A stretch of DNA of 64,000 nucleotides, from positions 62,001 through 126,000 of the forward strand of contig NZ_JTDI01000001.1 of the NCBI RefSeq assembly GCF_000802225.1, read 5' to 3'. Below the pieces are notes generated by a model that was given only the letters and a program-made list of their open reading frames with translations, was not told the origin of the DNA and did no database searches. The DNA is from Novosphingobium malaysiense (GTDB lineage Bacteria; Pseudomonadota; Alphaproteobacteria; Sphingomonadales; Sphingomonadaceae). Shown piece by piece: positions 26,531-37,184 of the stretch (positions are counted from its first letter, which is position 1; each line of letters begins with the position of its first letter). Made by a program: the position numbers and the translations under genes.

Positions 26531-28171
26531 TTAAACGATGCCGTGCCCCTCGATCCTTAGAACCGGCACGGGTCCTGCGTTGTACGGCAGATCGAAAACA
26601 GCGGCCTCGGCCGATTGCCGAAAGTGAACCGGCCCCCCGCCCACCAAGGCAACACGAGAGATTTCGCCGGTCATCTGGCGACGCCCGAAGGAACGGACCA
26701 CCAAGGGCTTGGTCGGCGGCACCAGGATCAGCATGAAGAGAGCGCCATCCTTAGTGGTGAACCGCACATCGCCTTCCTTAAAGCCGTTGAAACCGCTTTC
26801 GTTCTGCATGCCGACCTGAAGCTCGGTCGGTCCTTCCCCGTACGTATGCCACGGGCGTGATCCGAAGATCGCTTCGCCGCCGGTAACCATCCACTCCGCT
26901 AGGCCATCGAGGATCTTCTCCTCTTCGAAATCGATCGTGCCGTCTCCGCGCTGGGGGATCGAGAGCAGCAGGTTGCCGTTCTTCGAGACGACATCGGCCA
27001 GCCGCTGCAGCACGGCCTCGGCGCTGACATAGCTTTTCTCGGTGAAGCGAGAGCGGTTGTAGAACCAGTCGCCGATGCAGGTGTCCGTCTGCCAGGGTTC
27101 GTTCCACAAGTGATCGCTAAAACCGCGCTCCACGTCCTGCACCAGCCCGAAGCGCGCGTGCGGCTGGAGCTGCTTGGCCGTCATGACCACATCGATTTCA
27201 CCGTGCCAGTCTATCGACCGGTTGTAGTAGTCGGCCGCGGCGGCAAGGCCATAGCGGCCGAACGGCAGCTCGTAGTTGTCGAAATAGCAGAAGTCGGGCT
27301 TGTACTTCGAAACCAGGTCCATCTGCCGCAAAAGCCACTGCCGCGCGAAACCCTCGTCGTCCGGCGGCGCGGTTTCGATCCACTGTCCGTCGTGCTGTTC
27401 ATGCCATGCGTCCATGGCCTCGATGCTGTCGATCCCAGCCGGGGCGACCATGTGCGGCCCCGTATAGAGTTCTTGCGGATCGAGCCCTTCCCACCATTTT
27501 CCGACACCATCGGCCTTGGTGAGCCCGAACGCGTCGTAGCGCTCCCCCTTGCGCGGACCGACAGGATCGTACGCATAGGCCGGCTGATACCAGTGCCAGG
27601 CATGCGAAGCATGGTTCGACACGCCGAACTTCAGCCCTGCGGCGCGCGCGACCTTTTCCCAGGTGCCCACAACGTCTCGCCCCGGTCCGACGCGCATCGA
27701 ATTCCACGCATGGTGCGATGAATCGAAGCAATCGAGGTTGTCGTGGTGACACGCCAGGCTGACGAAGTACTTGGCCCCTGCCTTCACGAAACGCTGCATC
27801 AACGCTTCAGGATCCCACTTATCCGCCTTCCACAGGTTCTGGATATCCATCATCCCGGTGTCCGCCGGATGGCCGTAGGTCTTGAGGTGATGCTCGTACA
27901 TCGGATGGCCCTGCATGTAGAGGAACCGTCCGTACCAATCGCCCTGCTCCGGCACTGCCTGCGGCCCCCAGTGCGACCAGATGCCGAACTTGGCGTCGCG
28001 GAACCATTCGGGATAGCGGTAGTTCGCCACGAGCGAGTTCCAGGTCGCCTGGACCGGGCCTGTAGCCGTGCCTGCCGAAGTGGCGGCCAGACCGCGCGCG
28101 GAGGCGCCGGCAGCGAGGGCTCCGGCAAGAAAAGTTCGGCGGTTGGGCATCATCTCTCTCACAGTTTCCAT
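26531..28171 (-). CDS. Alpha-L-fucosidase, GH29, Tat-exported
   Basis: A 546-residue retaining fucosidase: FRDAKFGIWSHWG, YFVSLACHHDNLD and KYKPDFCYFDNYE are GH29 landmarks, with the Asp of YFDN as the expected nucleophile; a beta-sandwich domain follows. A twin-arginine signal (MPNRRTFLAGALAAG) marks periplasmic export. ATG at 28171 has a GGAG nearby; ATGs at 28153 and 28150 are alternatives. It is last in the GH74, GH35, GH31, GH29 operon, so the substrate is probably the alpha-1,2-fucose of xyloglucan side chains (inferred). Confidence 0.9.
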   Translation of the reverse strand: METVREMMPNRRTFLAGALAAGASARGLAATSAGTATGPVQATWNSLVANYRYPEWFRDAKFGIWSHWGPQAVPEQGDWYGRFLYMQGHPMYEHHLKTYGHPADTGMMDIQNLWKADKWDPEALMQRFVKAGAKYFVSLACHHDNLDCFDSSHHAWNSMRVGPGRDVVGTWEKVARAAGLKFGVSNHASHAWHWYQPAYAYDPVGPRKGERYDAFGLTKADGVGKWWEGLDPQELYTGPHMVAPAGIDSIEAMDAWHEQHDGQWIETAPPDDEGFARQWLLRQMDLVSKYKPDFCYFDNYELPFGRYGLAAAADYYNRSIDWHGEIDVVMTAKQLQPHARFGLVQDVERGFSDHLWNEPWQTDTCIGDWFYNRSRFTEKSYVSAEAVLQRLADVVSKNGNLLLSIPQRGDGTIDFEEEKILDGLAEWMVTGGEAIFGSRPWHTYGEGPTELQVGMQNESGFNGFKEGDVRFTTKDGALFMLILVPPTKPLVVRSFGRRQMTGEISRVALVGGGPVHFRQSAEAAVFDLPYNAGPVPVLRIEGHGIV

Positions 28172-28243
28172 CTCCGCAGGATCGGATCTTCGTGGTGGCT
28201 GCTCACCGATCGAGGCGTCCCGAACTCGCAATTGGGCGATCGA

Positions 28244-28288
28244 CTGGCCTGCCCCGCCATTGGGAGGAGGAGCGACGAGGCAGGCCAG
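28244..28288 (-). terminator. Hairpin in the GH31-GH29 gap
   Basis: A perfect 10-bp inverted repeat CTGGCCTGCC / GGCAGGCCAG encloses a 25-base loop, starting 6 bases after the GH31 stop. No T-run follows. It could attenuate or protect the operon mRNA so that the fucosidase is expressed less than the upstream enzymes. Confidence 0.4.
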
Positions 28289-28293
28289 CCAGC

Positions 28294-31182
28294 TCAGCGC
28301 CGGGGCCGCTTCACCCGCAGCGCCGAGCCGTTCCACGTCACCTCGGCATCGGCCGAGGTCTCTTCCGCCACGCTTTCGCCTGCGGAAATCCACTTGATCC
28401 GCACCGTCCGGCTCTCGGACATACCCGCGTAGCCCTTGCCCCGACGCGCGCCGAGCGTAACCGTGCCGGTGGTGTCGTCGTAAGTGACCGGCATGCGGCT
28501 CCACGCGCCGGCCTTGTACTGCTCGGACCGGCCGTCGTCGTCGTAGAGGGAGAATGCGCCGTCAGCGCCGGTGTAGATTACCAGCGTGACCGGTGCGTCC
28601 GGCTTTGCGTCCGTGTATTGTATGACCGGCCCCATCGGCACGATCGAACCGGCACGAACGAACAGCGGCATGCGTTCGGCCGGCGCCGGAACAGTCGCGC
28701 TGTGCCCGCCTTCGTAGGTCTTGCCGCTCTCGAAGTTGTACCAGGTTACGCCCTTCCCGGGGAAATAGACCTCGCGATCGCGCGCCTTGTACGTTGTGAC
28801 CGGAGCAACCAGGAAAGCCTTGCCGAAGAGATACTCGTCATTGACGGTACGGGCCCTGGCGTCATCCGGGAAATCCATCACCAGACCGCGCATGATCGAG
28901 CCGTCCTTCATGTAAGTATCGGCCCCGAGCGTGTAGATGTACGGCATCAGGCGGTAGCGCAGCTTGTCGTACCACACCATCGAGGCGCGCATCGGCGAGC
29001 CTTCCGGCGAAATCTGGTAGATCTCGCGCCAGGGATATTCGCCATGGCTGCGGAACAGCGGGCTGAAGGCGCCGAACTGGAACCAGCGCAAGTTGAGTTC
29101 ACGCCACTCCGCCAGATCCTCCGGCTTCGGATCCTCCGCCGCATAGCGCGGCTCGACCGAAAAGCCGCCGATGTCATGCGTCCAGTTGGGCAGACCCGAC
29201 ATCGCCGTGTTCACCCCCGCCGATATCTGCGCATGCAGGTCGTACCAGCGCGTCGCCACGTCGCCAGACCAGACCGCCGCGCTGTAGCGCTGCAGCCCTC
29301 CGAAGCCTGAACGGGTCAGCAGGAACGGCCGCACGTCCGGTTTGAACTTGCGCCAGCCATCGTAGAACGAGCGCGCATTCATCAATGGATAGGAATTGAA
29401 GAACTCCGCCGCCGGGCCGATCGCCGTCGGGCCCATGGTATCGATGCGCTTATCGATCGAGAGGTTGGAATGCATGTCCGGCTCGCTGGCATCGGCCCAC
29501 CAGGCATCGAAGCCAAGCTTGCCGATGCGATCCTCGATCTGCCGCCAGAAGATCTCACGGCCCTTTGCCGAATAGGGGTCGTAGAAGGTGTTCAGGTAGC
29601 CGGGCCCGACCCAGTCCTTGTTCCCTTGCTCCAGATTGCCGTGATAGATGGCGCCCGCGGCATCGAGTTCCTTGTAATTGTCGGTGGTCGGATAGAATTT
29701 CGGCCAGACCGAAATCATGATGTTCGCGTGTTCGTCGTGAACCTGATCGACCATTGCCTTGGGATCGGGGAAGCGCGATGCGTCGAACTCGTGGCTACCC
29801 CATGTGGGATCGGTCCAGTAGCGCCAGTCGAGCACGATGTTGTCGATGGGGTACTGCAGCTTGCGATACTCACCCAGCACGTCCAGCAGTTCCTTGCTGG
29901 TGTCGTAGCGCTGGCGCGACTGCCAGAAACCGTAGACCCATTTGGGCATCATCTCTGCCTTGCCGGTAAGCTCGCGATAACCGGCGATCACCCCGTCCAT
30001 GTCCTTTCCGGGTACGAACCAGTAATCCTTATCGCGCGCGACATCGCTGCTGAACCAGACCGAATGGCGGTCGGCCTGCGGCAGCGGATCGTTGTGCAGC
30101 AGCGCCATGTAACCTGCGTTGGGTTCCCACTCGATCCGAATGTGCACCGGCTTTCCCGCCGTCATCGGCAGTTCGAAATTGCCGTACCAGGGATTCCAGT
30201 TCTGCCGCCAGCGATCGAGCACCAGTTTGCCGTCGGCATAGACCTTGTAATAGCTCGAACCGTAGAGCTGGAACTTGTGCACCCCGGTCTTGTCCGGATG
30301 CAGGTCACCATTCCATACGACGGTCTGCGTCTGCACAGCGTTACCCGCGGTGTTCTGGCCTTCGCTGGCAGCCTCGGTCTTCGCCTTGGCAGCCTCCGGC
30401 CACTTGGCCTGATCCTCGATATACTGATAGTCGATCGAGGCTTCCTGACGGGCGACGGCGAGCTTGCCATCGAGGAAGTACTCGGCCTTGAAGCCGGGCT
30501 TGCCGTCGCTGGTGACTTTCAGCCCGCCCTCGGCACCGACTAGGGAATAGGGCTCGGGGTTGCCGAAGCGGGTAATGCTCTCGTTGTCCCACAGCAGGCC
30601 GTAGTTGCGCGTGGAGACGACGAACGGCACGCCGATATCCATGTTGTGCTGGGCAAGTTCGACGTCCTCGCCATTGTAGTCCATCTGCGCGTTCTGGTGC
30701 TGGCCGAGGCCGTAGAGGCCTTCGTCGGTCCCGCGGTTGAACTGCTGCGAGACGGTAACGTAAGGCTTGCCGCTCGCCTGGGTCTGCGTGAACACCGTCG
30801 GCGCCGACTCCGCGAGCAGTTCCTTGCCTTGGACATCGAGAAAGCGCACGCGGCCGTTCGCCAGATCGACATCGGCGATGGCCTTCGCCGCCTTTACCGT
30901 CACGTGACCACCCGCCTGGCTGACGGAATATTTGCCGGGCGCGGGCGGGTTGGGCGCCATCAGGCTTTCGTTGGGCGCGGGCGCCTCGAGGCCGCGCGGA
31001 TGGGCAACGACGTGGAAAGTGCCATCCCCGTGCAGGGTGATCTCCACGCGATCGGAAGGCCCCGTCTCGGGCGTGACGGCCACGCCGCCGGGAATGGTTT
31101 CGACCTGAGCATCGGCCGCCAGCGCTGGCGCCAAGCACAATGCGCTGCCTGCCAACAGAGCCGCGATCCGGATATGCTTCAT
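28294..31182 (-). CDS. GH31 alpha-xylosidase with PA14 insert (xyloglucan-active type)
   Basis: This 962-residue secreted enzyme begins with a signal peptide (IAALLAGSALCLAPALA). A PA14 domain is inserted at about 229-366 within the N-terminal beta-sandwich, as in Cellvibrio Xyl31A, where it helps bind longer xyloglucan oligosaccharides. The TIM barrel carries the nucleophile D564 (WWADASEPD). It would release alpha-1,6-xylose from the non-reducing end of xyloglucan oligomers. It lies 46 bases after the GH35 gene, with AGGGGA before the ATG. The resemblance to Xyl31A is from memory of its architecture. Confidence 0.9.
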   Translation of the reverse strand: MKHIRIAALLAGSALCLAPALAADAQVETIPGGVAVTPETGPSDRVEITLHGDGTFHVVAHPRGLEAPAPNESLMAPNPPAPGKYSVSQAGGHVTVKAAKAIADVDLANGRVRFLDVQGKELLAESAPTVFTQTQASGKPYVTVSQQFNRGTDEGLYGLGQHQNAQMDYNGEDVELAQHNMDIGVPFVVSTRNYGLLWDNESITRFGNPEPYSLVGAEGGLKVTSDGKPGFKAEYFLDGKLAVARQEASIDYQYIEDQAKWPEAAKAKTEAASEGQNTAGNAVQTQTVVWNGDLHPDKTGVHKFQLYGSSYYKVYADGKLVLDRWRQNWNPWYGNFELPMTAGKPVHIRIEWEPNAGYMALLHNDPLPQADRHSVWFSSDVARDKDYWFVPGKDMDGVIAGYRELTGKAEMMPKWVYGFWQSRQRYDTSKELLDVLGEYRKLQYPIDNIVLDWRYWTDPTWGSHEFDASRFPDPKAMVDQVHDEHANIMISVWPKFYPTTDNYKELDAAGAIYHGNLEQGNKDWVGPGYLNTFYDPYSAKGREIFWRQIEDRIGKLGFDAWWADASEPDMHSNLSIDKRIDTMGPTAIGPAAEFFNSYPLMNARSFYDGWRKFKPDVRPFLLTRSGFGGLQRYSAAVWSGDVATRWYDLHAQISAGVNTAMSGLPNWTHDIGGFSVEPRYAAEDPKPEDLAEWRELNLRWFQFGAFSPLFRSHGEYPWREIYQISPEGSPMRASMVWYDKLRYRLMPYIYTLGADTYMKDGSIMRGLVMDFPDDARARTVNDEYLFGKAFLVAPVTTYKARDREVYFPGKGVTWYNFESGKTYEGGHSATVPAPAERMPLFVRAGSIVPMGPVIQYTDAKPDAPVTLVIYTGADGAFSLYDDDGRSEQYKAGAWSRMPVTYDDTTGTVTLGARRGKGYAGMSESRTVRIKWISAGESVAEETSADAEVTWNGSALRVKRPRR

Positions 31183-31228
31183 AAAATAATCCCCTGCCCT
31201 TCAGGCCTTGTCTCTCGAATGGATCAAG

Positions 31229-32866
31229 TCACTTGGATGAATAGAAACCGGTGGTGACCTTGAGCACCTGCGGCTTGTCGACGAGATTGAGGCCGTAGTC
31301 GGTCTGATCACCGTTCCAGACGCGGGTCTTGACCCATTTGCCGTCACGGAACGTGCCCTCCTCCACCGACACGATAACCCCGTTGGGTTCGCCGCCGGCG
31401 GGAGAGAACCGCACTCGAACATGATCGCCCATGACGAGATATTCGGTATCCGAAAGCTGCGCCACGGCAACGCCGCCGACCGGCGCATCGGCCCAGGGCG
31501 GCGGCTCGGAGGGGAGCCAGGTCCAATCCTTCTCGCCAAACTGCCACTGCCCCCAGGTCGCGGTGATTTTCCAGCGTCCCAGCACGGTCTCGCGCGCTGC
31601 CCCATCATCGGGCTTGGCCGCCCCCCAGGTCGGGCGCGTATAAGCGATCCGCGCCCAGTCGCGCATGATCGGGGCCAGCGTCGCATAAGGGAGCGCAACG
31701 GCCTGGAGCGTCTCCTTGCTGAGATCGCGCGCACCGAGCGGATAGTTGAAGAAGCCGGTATCATCCATGCCGAATGGCGCGAAACCGATGCCGCCGCGGC
31801 CGATCGTCGGCCAGAAGAACCGGGCGAACTCTTGCGCATTGCCGATTTCCGGCACCATCAGCGCATTGTCCGGCCGGTCGTACTTGTCGAGATACTGGAT
31901 CACGTTGCCGCTGTCGCGGTCGTAGATGTCGGGCGCGGCGAAGTCGATCGCCGGCGCCGCCGCCTTCCAGATATCGAGCACGTCCCATTGCGGCCCGCCG
32001 CTGGCGACGCCCGTGGGATCGGGCACGTTGGAAGGCCCTGCCAGCGAGGCATTGACGTACATAGGCAGCGGCTTCACCGCCTTGCCCGCCTGCGCCACGG
32101 CATTGACGAAGCTGGCCACATACCACGTGTTGAACGCACGCGGCGCCTGCTTGCCGAAAGCCTGTTCCCAAGTGCCTGACTTGCCGGTCTTCGCGGCGAG
32201 GGCGGCGGGAACCTGCTGCGCAAAGAGTCGGTTGCCTTCCGCCGAATAGTCGCGTGGCACGCGGTAGGAGCCGGTTTCATTCTCCGGCTGGACCATGATT
32301 ACGGTGTTCTGCCGATCATGATCGCGCAGATATTCCATAACCTTCACGAATGCGCGACGGTCAGCCTCCAGCGTGGTCTTCGCCAGCGGCGAGAGCACGT
32401 AATGGTCGGACCCGTCGGGCGCCTTCATCCGCGGGAAGCGCTTGTTGTCGAGCTTGACCCAGGCGGGTGTGTAGGACGGGCTCGTGTTCTTCCAGGTGCC
32501 GAACCAGAGCAGCACCACGCGCTTGTCATGCGCCCGCGCCGCATCGAGCAGGGACTGCAGATAGGAAAAGTCGAACCTGCCTTCGACCGGCTCCACCTGC
32601 TCCCACGCGATCGGGATTTCGAGGGTATTGGCATGGATCGCATCGAGCACCGGCCAGACGGCATCGAGCGTGTCCGGATAATTGCTCGAATTGTTCGCTT
32701 GTGCCCCCAGCATCAGATAGGGCGCGCCATCGACGATCAGGGCATGGTTGCCGTCACGGCTTTCCAGGCGTGGCAGCGTTGCCGGTGCATCGGCGGCAAA
32801 CACCGGCCCGGTGGCCGCAAGAAATGCGCCAAGAGCGAGCGATGCGAGAATGGCAGATTTTTTCAT
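31229..32866 (-). CDS. GH35 beta-galactosidase (DUF5597-type, Bgl35A-like)
   Basis: A 545-residue protein with a signal peptide ([21 protein letters not shown]). GH35 marks: general acid/base E197 (QPENETG) and nucleophile E340 (LMVPEIGN). A C-terminal beta domain follows ([16 protein letters not shown], then [15 protein letters not shown]). Cellvibrio Bgl35A of this type removes galactose from xyloglucan side chains, and the neighbours (GH74, GH31, GH29) support that job. The ATG overlaps the GH74 stop (ATGA), with GAGGGGAG just before it. Confidence 0.9.
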   Translation of the reverse strand: MKKSAILASLALGAFLAATGPVFAADAPATLPRLESRDGNHALIVDGAPYLMLGAQANNSSNYPDTLDAVWPVLDAIHANTLEIPIAWEQVEPVEGRFDFSYLQSLLDAARAHDKRVVLLWFGTWKNTSPSYTPAWVKLDNKRFPRMKAPDGSDHYVLSPLAKTTLEADRRAFVKVMEYLRDHDRQNTVIMVQPENETGSYRVPRDYSAEGNRLFAQQVPAALAAKTGKSGTWEQAFGKQAPRAFNTWYVASFVNAVAQAGKAVKPLPMYVNASLAGPSNVPDPTGVASGGPQWDVLDIWKAAAPAIDFAAPDIYDRDSGNVIQYLDKYDRPDNALMVPEIGNAQEFARFFWPTIGRGGIGFAPFGMDDTGFFNYPLGARDLSKETLQAVALPYATLAPIMRDWARIAYTRPTWGAAKPDDGAARETVLGRWKITATWGQWQFGEKDWTWLPSEPPPWADAPVGGVAVAQLSDTEYLVMGDHVRVRFSPAGGEPNGVIVSVEEGTFRDGKWVKTRVWNGDQTDYGLNLVDKPQVLKVTTGFYSSK

Positions 32867-35178
32867 TTTCTCCCCTCCACGGGATCTCCGTAGACGATGC
32901 CGCGTCCATCGGTGCCGATGTAGACTCGTCCAAACCGACGCGGATCACCTGAAATCACGCGAATGCGCAGCCCCCACTGGTGGGCCTCGTCGTTGATCCG
33001 CACCCAATCGTTCCCGCCATCGACCGACCGCCAGATGGCGCGCAGGCCATCTACTGTTCCGAGCGCATAGAGCGCTGGATCGTCATGGCCCGGCGCAGGC
33101 TTGCCCAGCCCATAACGTTCTATCTCGATCGTCTTGCCGGTGCGCGTCCAAGTCTCGCCGAAATCGGCCGAGTGCCACAAGGCCCCATCCAGATTGACCC
33201 ACAGCGCCCCTGCCCGGCCCGGATCGGCCAGCAGTGGCGGCGGCGCTTCGCGGTTGGTGGACCGGGCCGCCGAAAGGTCAGCCGGAAGGCCCGAGCCTGC
33301 CACTGCATGGAAATGTGCCCCGCCATCATCGCTGCGCACGATGCGCCCTTTGACGAAGTCGACTGCGTAAAAGCGACGTGCGTCGACCTTGTCGGCCGTG
33401 ACCCGCACCCGGCTCGGCAAGCCTTCGATGGTCTGCCAATGCGCGCCGCGATCGCGCGTGAACCGGGGAGCGTCTGTCTCCACCAGGAATGTCGAACCGT
33501 CCGCTGACACGGTGATCGCGGCATTGCCGGTTTGCTCGGGCGGCGGTGAACCATCGGCGTGGGCCTTGCCTGCCGGCACATGAAGCCGCGTCCACGATCC
33601 GCCCCCGTCGGCGGACCAGGCAAGCGAGGTATCGGGCACAACCGGCGCATGGATATTGCCGCTGCGCACCATCACTAGCGGGGCCCGACCGGCATAGTCG
33701 AGCGTGTTGGTATTCGCGAGGAACGGGTTGAGATGCATGTGCGGCGGCGAGACGGCAAGGTCATCGTGCCGGAAACCGCTGATGTCGCCGAAGCCGGAAA
33801 CAAGGTGCGCGCCGCCTGTTGGGCTTGTCAGCGTGATGATCGCGGTCTGTTCGATCCCGCGCGTCCACGGAGTCCAGTGCATGGTGCCCGGCTCTTGCAG
33901 TTCGTTCGTCGCGTAGACGGTCGCGCCGGTGACGTAGGCGGCATGGTTGGCGTCGAACGGATCGATAGCCAGACCGGCGATCCAGTGGCCGAAGTTGGCC
34001 TTGCCGTCGAAGTCCAGAAATGGCGTCGCCGAAACATCGCGAACGGAGCGCTTGTACAATTCGTCCCAGTGCCCGCCGCCGTCGTGCGAAAGCCAGACGG
34101 TATCAACCGGATCGCCGCGATCCACCGTGCTCACGGCAACCGTATCGGGATCGGAGGCAGCGACCGCCACGCCCATGTACCCGCCAACAGGGGCGTCCTT
34201 GCCCTTGATCGGCGTCACATCCTGCCAATCGCCGGCTTTCGGATCGAACCGCCAGACAGCGCCGCGGGTGATTCCGTTGGGGCCGATCCCGTCGCACAAG
34301 GTCACCGTGAGCACGCCATCGCGCCCGAGCGCAGCCTTGGCCGGCAGCAGGTCTGCAGGCGGCCCGCCTGAGACCGGATGCCACGTCTTGCCGCCATCGT
34401 CGGACTGAAACAGATGCTGAGCACCCGGATCGGCATTGCCGACGAAAATTCGGCCCTTGGCTCTGTGATCGAAGACGACGAAGGACAGCCCGCCATGCGT
34501 CGCACGCCTGTCGGTAGGAAGGCCAAGCCCGGACAGCGGAAACGATCCGACCTTGCGCCAGGTGGCCCCGGCATCGGTGCTTTGCCAGAGCCCCTGATGG
34601 CGCGAGCCGAAGAACAGCCGGTCATGATCGAAGGGGTCGATGGCCAGCCGCTCGCCCAGCCCGCGCCCGTTTTCGTTGCCGCCCATGCGGAACGGGACCG
34701 GGGTCACCCGCCACGTTGCGCCATAATCGGTGGAACGGAAGATAGCCGCCGGCGCGGACCAGTTCATGCCGGCGGCAAGATAGACGGTGCCCGGATCGAC
34801 GGGATCGGCGGCAATGCTTTCGATCCCCATGTAATTGCCTTCGGAAACGGAATCCTGCAGCGGCCACCAGCGCTTCGCCTGCGCGTCCCAGCGATAGGCG
34901 CCACCCATGTCGCTGCGCAGCCAGGCCAGGCCAGGCTCGACCGGGCTGAACACGACGCCGGGTGTAAAACCGCCGCCGCCCACACGCACGTTGCGCCAGT
35001 CATACGCCATTTGCGCAGTGGACGACCGCGCAGCAGAAACGCCTTCGGAAGGTGCTTCTGCCCGAACCGGAACACCGGCGCACGCCGCCAGTATTGTGAG
35101 CGCAACTAACGGCGCTCTAGTCACCCCTGAATTGGCCAAACCCTCGCCTCTCTCCTGCAGTTTCAGCGTTCCTGACAT
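32863..35178 (-). CDS. GH74 endo-xyloglucanase
   Basis: A 771-residue protein of two seven-bladed propellers rich in sialidase-type repeats ([42 protein letters not shown]). GH74 marks: [29 protein letters not shown] and GLAIDPFD, containing the expected catalytic Asp residues. It cleaves the xyloglucan backbone. The segment LTILAAC is a lipobox, so it may be a lipoprotein on the cell surface or periplasm; GTG at 35124 would then give a normal short signal ([15 protein letters not shown]) and may be the true start. First gene of the minus-strand hydrolase operon, divergent from the xylose operon. Confidence 0.9.
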   Translation of the reverse strand: MSGTLKLQERGEGLANSGVTRAPLVALTILAACAGVPVRAEAPSEGVSAARSSTAQMAYDWRNVRVGGGGFTPGVVFSPVEPGLAWLRSDMGGAYRWDAQAKRWWPLQDSVSEGNYMGIESIAADPVDPGTVYLAAGMNWSAPAAIFRSTDYGATWRVTPVPFRMGGNENGRGLGERLAIDPFDHDRLFFGSRHQGLWQSTDAGATWRKVGSFPLSGLGLPTDRRATHGGLSFVVFDHRAKGRIFVGNADPGAQHLFQSDDGGKTWHPVSGGPPADLLPAKAALGRDGVLTVTLCDGIGPNGITRGAVWRFDPKAGDWQDVTPIKGKDAPVGGYMGVAVAASDPDTVAVSTVDRGDPVDTVWLSHDGGGHWDELYKRSVRDVSATPFLDFDGKANFGHWIAGLAIDPFDANHAAYVTGATVYATNELQEPGTMHWTPWTRGIEQTAIITLTSPTGGAHLVSGFGDISGFRHDDLAVSPPHMHLNPFLANTNTLDYAGRAPLVMVRSGNIHAPVVPDTSLAWSADGGGSWTRLHVPAGKAHADGSPPPEQTGNAAITVSADGSTFLVETDAPRFTRDRGAHWQTIEGLPSRVRVTADKVDARRFYAVDFVKGRIVRSDDGGAHFHAVAGSGLPADLSAARSTNREAPPPLLADPGRAGALWVNLDGALWHSADFGETWTRTGKTIEIERYGLGKPAPGHDDPALYALGTVDGLRAIWRSVDGGNDWVRINDEAHQWGLRIRVISGDPRRFGRVYIGTDGRGIVYGDPVEGRK

Positions 35179-35203
35179 TGCTTTCAGAATCGCGTCTTGA
35201 CGC

Positions 35204-35232
35204 TGTAACGCTCTTCATAGATAACGCTAACA
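35204..35232. promoter_or_regulatory. Two LacI-type operator-like sites between GH74 and xylX
   Basis: TGTAACGCTCTTCA (35204-35217) and AGATAACGCTAACA (35219-35232) each resemble the perfect palindrome TGATAGCGCTATCA found before the TonB receptor gene. They lie in the 73-base divergent gap, 20 bases before the xylX start, where a repressor would block both operons. The likely binder is the LacI protein encoded at 40365. Inferred from similarity and position. Confidence 0.5.
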
Positions 35233-35251
35233 CCTGTGGAGGGGAATAGCA

Positions 35252-36376
35252 GTGACGAAAAATTATCCCGTCGCCAATCGCGGTCTTCCCGAAGACTGGC
35301 GCGACGGCATATTCCTGGGCCGCATCGCGACCGCGGAGGGCCCGACTCCGATCATGATTCGCGACGGCAGCGTCTTCGACATGGCGCGCGTTGCGCCCAC
35401 CGTCTCGGCTCTGATCGCCGGCACCGTTCGCTCGGGCGGTGAGCGCCTGGGCGGCATGGACGTGCTGGAAACGGCAAACCTGCTAAGCCCGGTGGACCTG
35501 CAGTGCATCAAGGCCTGCGGCGTGACCTTTGCCGTCTCGGCGCTGGAGCGCGTGATCGAGGAACGAGCGCGCGGCGACCATACGCTTGCCGCAAAGATCC
35601 GCGGCAAGATCGAAAACGTGCTCGGCGGCTCGATCGGCAGCACCGTGCCCGGATCGCCGGAAGCCGAAGCCCTCAAGCAAGCGCTCATCGGCGAAGACAT
35701 GTGGTCGCAATACCTGGAAGTCGCGATCGGCCCGGATGCCGAGGTTTTCACCAAGTGCCCGGTCCTGGCGAGTGTCGGTCACGAAGCGGTCATCGGCGTG
35801 CGTTCGGATTCCGGATGGAACAATCCCGAACCCGAAGTGGTGGTGATTGCCGGCCCGGACGGCAAGGCCGTGGGCGCGACGTTGGGCAACGACGTGAACT
35901 TGCGCGACTTCGAAGGCCGCTCTGCCCTTCTCCTCGGCAAGGCCAAGGACAATAACGCTTCGTGCTCGCTGGGGCCGTTCATCCGCCTGTTCGATGAGGG
36001 CTTCACCATGGAGGACGTACGCAGTGCCGATGTGGCAATGACCATCGCGGGTGAGGATGGCTACGTGCTCGAAGGCCACAGCACCATGCGCGAAATCAGC
36101 CGCGATCCCGAGGATCTGCTACGCCAGACGATGAGCGAACACCAATACCCGGACGGCTTTGCCCTGTTCTGCGGAACCCTGTTCGCCCCCACTCAGGACC
36201 GCAATGAGCCGGGCCGCGGCTTCACCCACAAACCCGACGATGTCGTCACCATATCCAGCGCCCGTCTCGGCACGTTGGTCAACCGGGTGGCGACCTCGGC
36301 CCAGGCGCCGGCCTGGACTTTCGGCATCGGTGATCTCTTTACCAATCTTGCACGCCGCGGGCTGCTCCCGGCATGA
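35252..36376 (+). CDS. xylX: 2-keto-3-deoxy-D-xylonate dehydratase, FAH family (XylX-like)
   Basis: This 374-residue protein of the fumarylacetoacetate-hydrolase superfamily shows NPEPEVVVI and GNDVNLRDFEG, which carry metal ligands, and matches the length of Caulobacter XylX. XylX dehydrates 2-keto-3-deoxyxylonate to 2-oxoglutarate semialdehyde in the Weimberg pathway. GTG start with GGAGGGGA 6 bases upstream. First gene of an operon with xylB and xylC homologues, which makes the xylose assignment stronger than for an arabinose or fucose relative. Confidence 0.85.
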   Translation: MTKNYPVANRGLPEDWRDGIFLGRIATAEGPTPIMIRDGSVFDMARVAPTVSALIAGTVRSGGERLGGMDVLETANLLSPVDLQCIKACGVTFAVSALERVIEERARGDHTLAAKIRGKIENVLGGSIGSTVPGSPEAEALKQALIGEDMWSQYLEVAIGPDAEVFTKCPVLASVGHEAVIGVRSDSGWNNPEPEVVVIAGPDGKAVGATLGNDVNLRDFEGRSALLLGKAKDNNASCSLGPFIRLFDEGFTMEDVRSADVAMTIAGEDGYVLEGHSTMREISRDPEDLLRQTMSEHQYPDGFALFCGTLFAPTQDRNEPGRGFTHKPDDVVTISSARLGTLVNRVATSAQAPAWTFGIGDLFTNLARRGLLPA

Positions 36377-37179
36377 CGAATGATCAGGACGATATGTTGA
36401 AACAAACCTCTTCCGGTGGCGTGAGCGCCATTTACCCCGAGCTGCGCGAGAAACGGATCATCGTCACGGGCGGAGCCTCGGGCATCGGTGCCGGGCTTGT
36501 CGAGGCATTCGCGGCCCAAGGCTCACGCGTCGTTTTCGTAGACATTCGGGACGCCGAGGGCGAGGCTCTTGCAGGCCGCCTCGCGGATAGTGTGACCCAT
36601 GCCCCGGTCTATCACAATTTGGACCTCACCGACGTCGATGCAGTGAGCAAGTCCATCACCGGGTTCATCGACGAACTCGGCGGAATCGATGTGCTGATCA
36701 ACAATGCCGCCAACGACGACCGTCACTCTATCGCGGAGGTAACGCCGGCATTCTGGGAAGAGCGCATGAACGTAAACCTGCGCCACCAGTTCTTCGCCGC
36801 GCAGGCGGTGAGCCCCGCAATGCGCGAGGCCGGCGGCGGTGTTATCCTTAACTTCGGATCGATCAGCTGGCACCTGGCCCTGCCCGACCTTGTTCTCTAC
36901 CAAACCGCCAAGGCAGCCATATCCGGCCTGACGCGCAGCCTCGCCCGCGATCTCGGCGGCGACAACATCCGCGTCAACACGATCGTCCCGGGCAATGTAA
37001 AGACCCCGCGCCAGGACCAGTGGTACACGCCCCAGGCGGAAGCCGAAATCGTGGCGGCGCAGTGCCTGCCGGGACGCGTCATGCCCCACGACGTCGCGGC
37101 GCTGGCCCTCTTCCTCAGTTCCGACGGCGCCCGCATGTGCACGGCTCACGACTACTGGATCGACGCCGGCTGGCGTTGA
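36373..37179 (+). CDS. xylB: D-xylose 1-dehydrogenase, SDR (XylB-like)
   Basis: A 268-residue SDR with TGGASGIGAGL (cofactor loop), NNAANDDRH, the Ser in FGSISWH, YQTAK (YxxxK) and the end DYWIDAGWR. The segments NDDRH, NLRHQ, GSISWHL and NVKTPRQ with WYTP match what I recall of Caulobacter XylB. It oxidises D-xylose to xylonolactone with NAD+. The ATG overlaps the xylX stop (ATGA); an internal ATG at 36394 is possible. Cytoplasmic. Confidence 0.88.
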   Translation: MTNDQDDMLKQTSSGGVSAIYPELREKRIIVTGGASGIGAGLVEAFAAQGSRVVFVDIRDAEGEALAGRLADSVTHAPVYHNLDLTDVDAVSKSITGFIDELGGIDVLINNAANDDRHSIAEVTPAFWEERMNVNLRHQFFAAQAVSPAMREAGGGVILNFGSISWHLALPDLVLYQTAKAAISGLTRSLARDLGGDNIRVNTIVPGNVKTPRQDQWYTPQAEAEIVAAQCLPGRVMPHDVAALALFLSSDGARMCTAHDYWIDAGWR

Positions 37180-37184
37180 AGGCA

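Noticed and set aside
29470..30543. Plus-strand open frame of 357 codons over GH31
   Set aside because: Antisense to the GH31 catalytic and PA14 regions; no motif.
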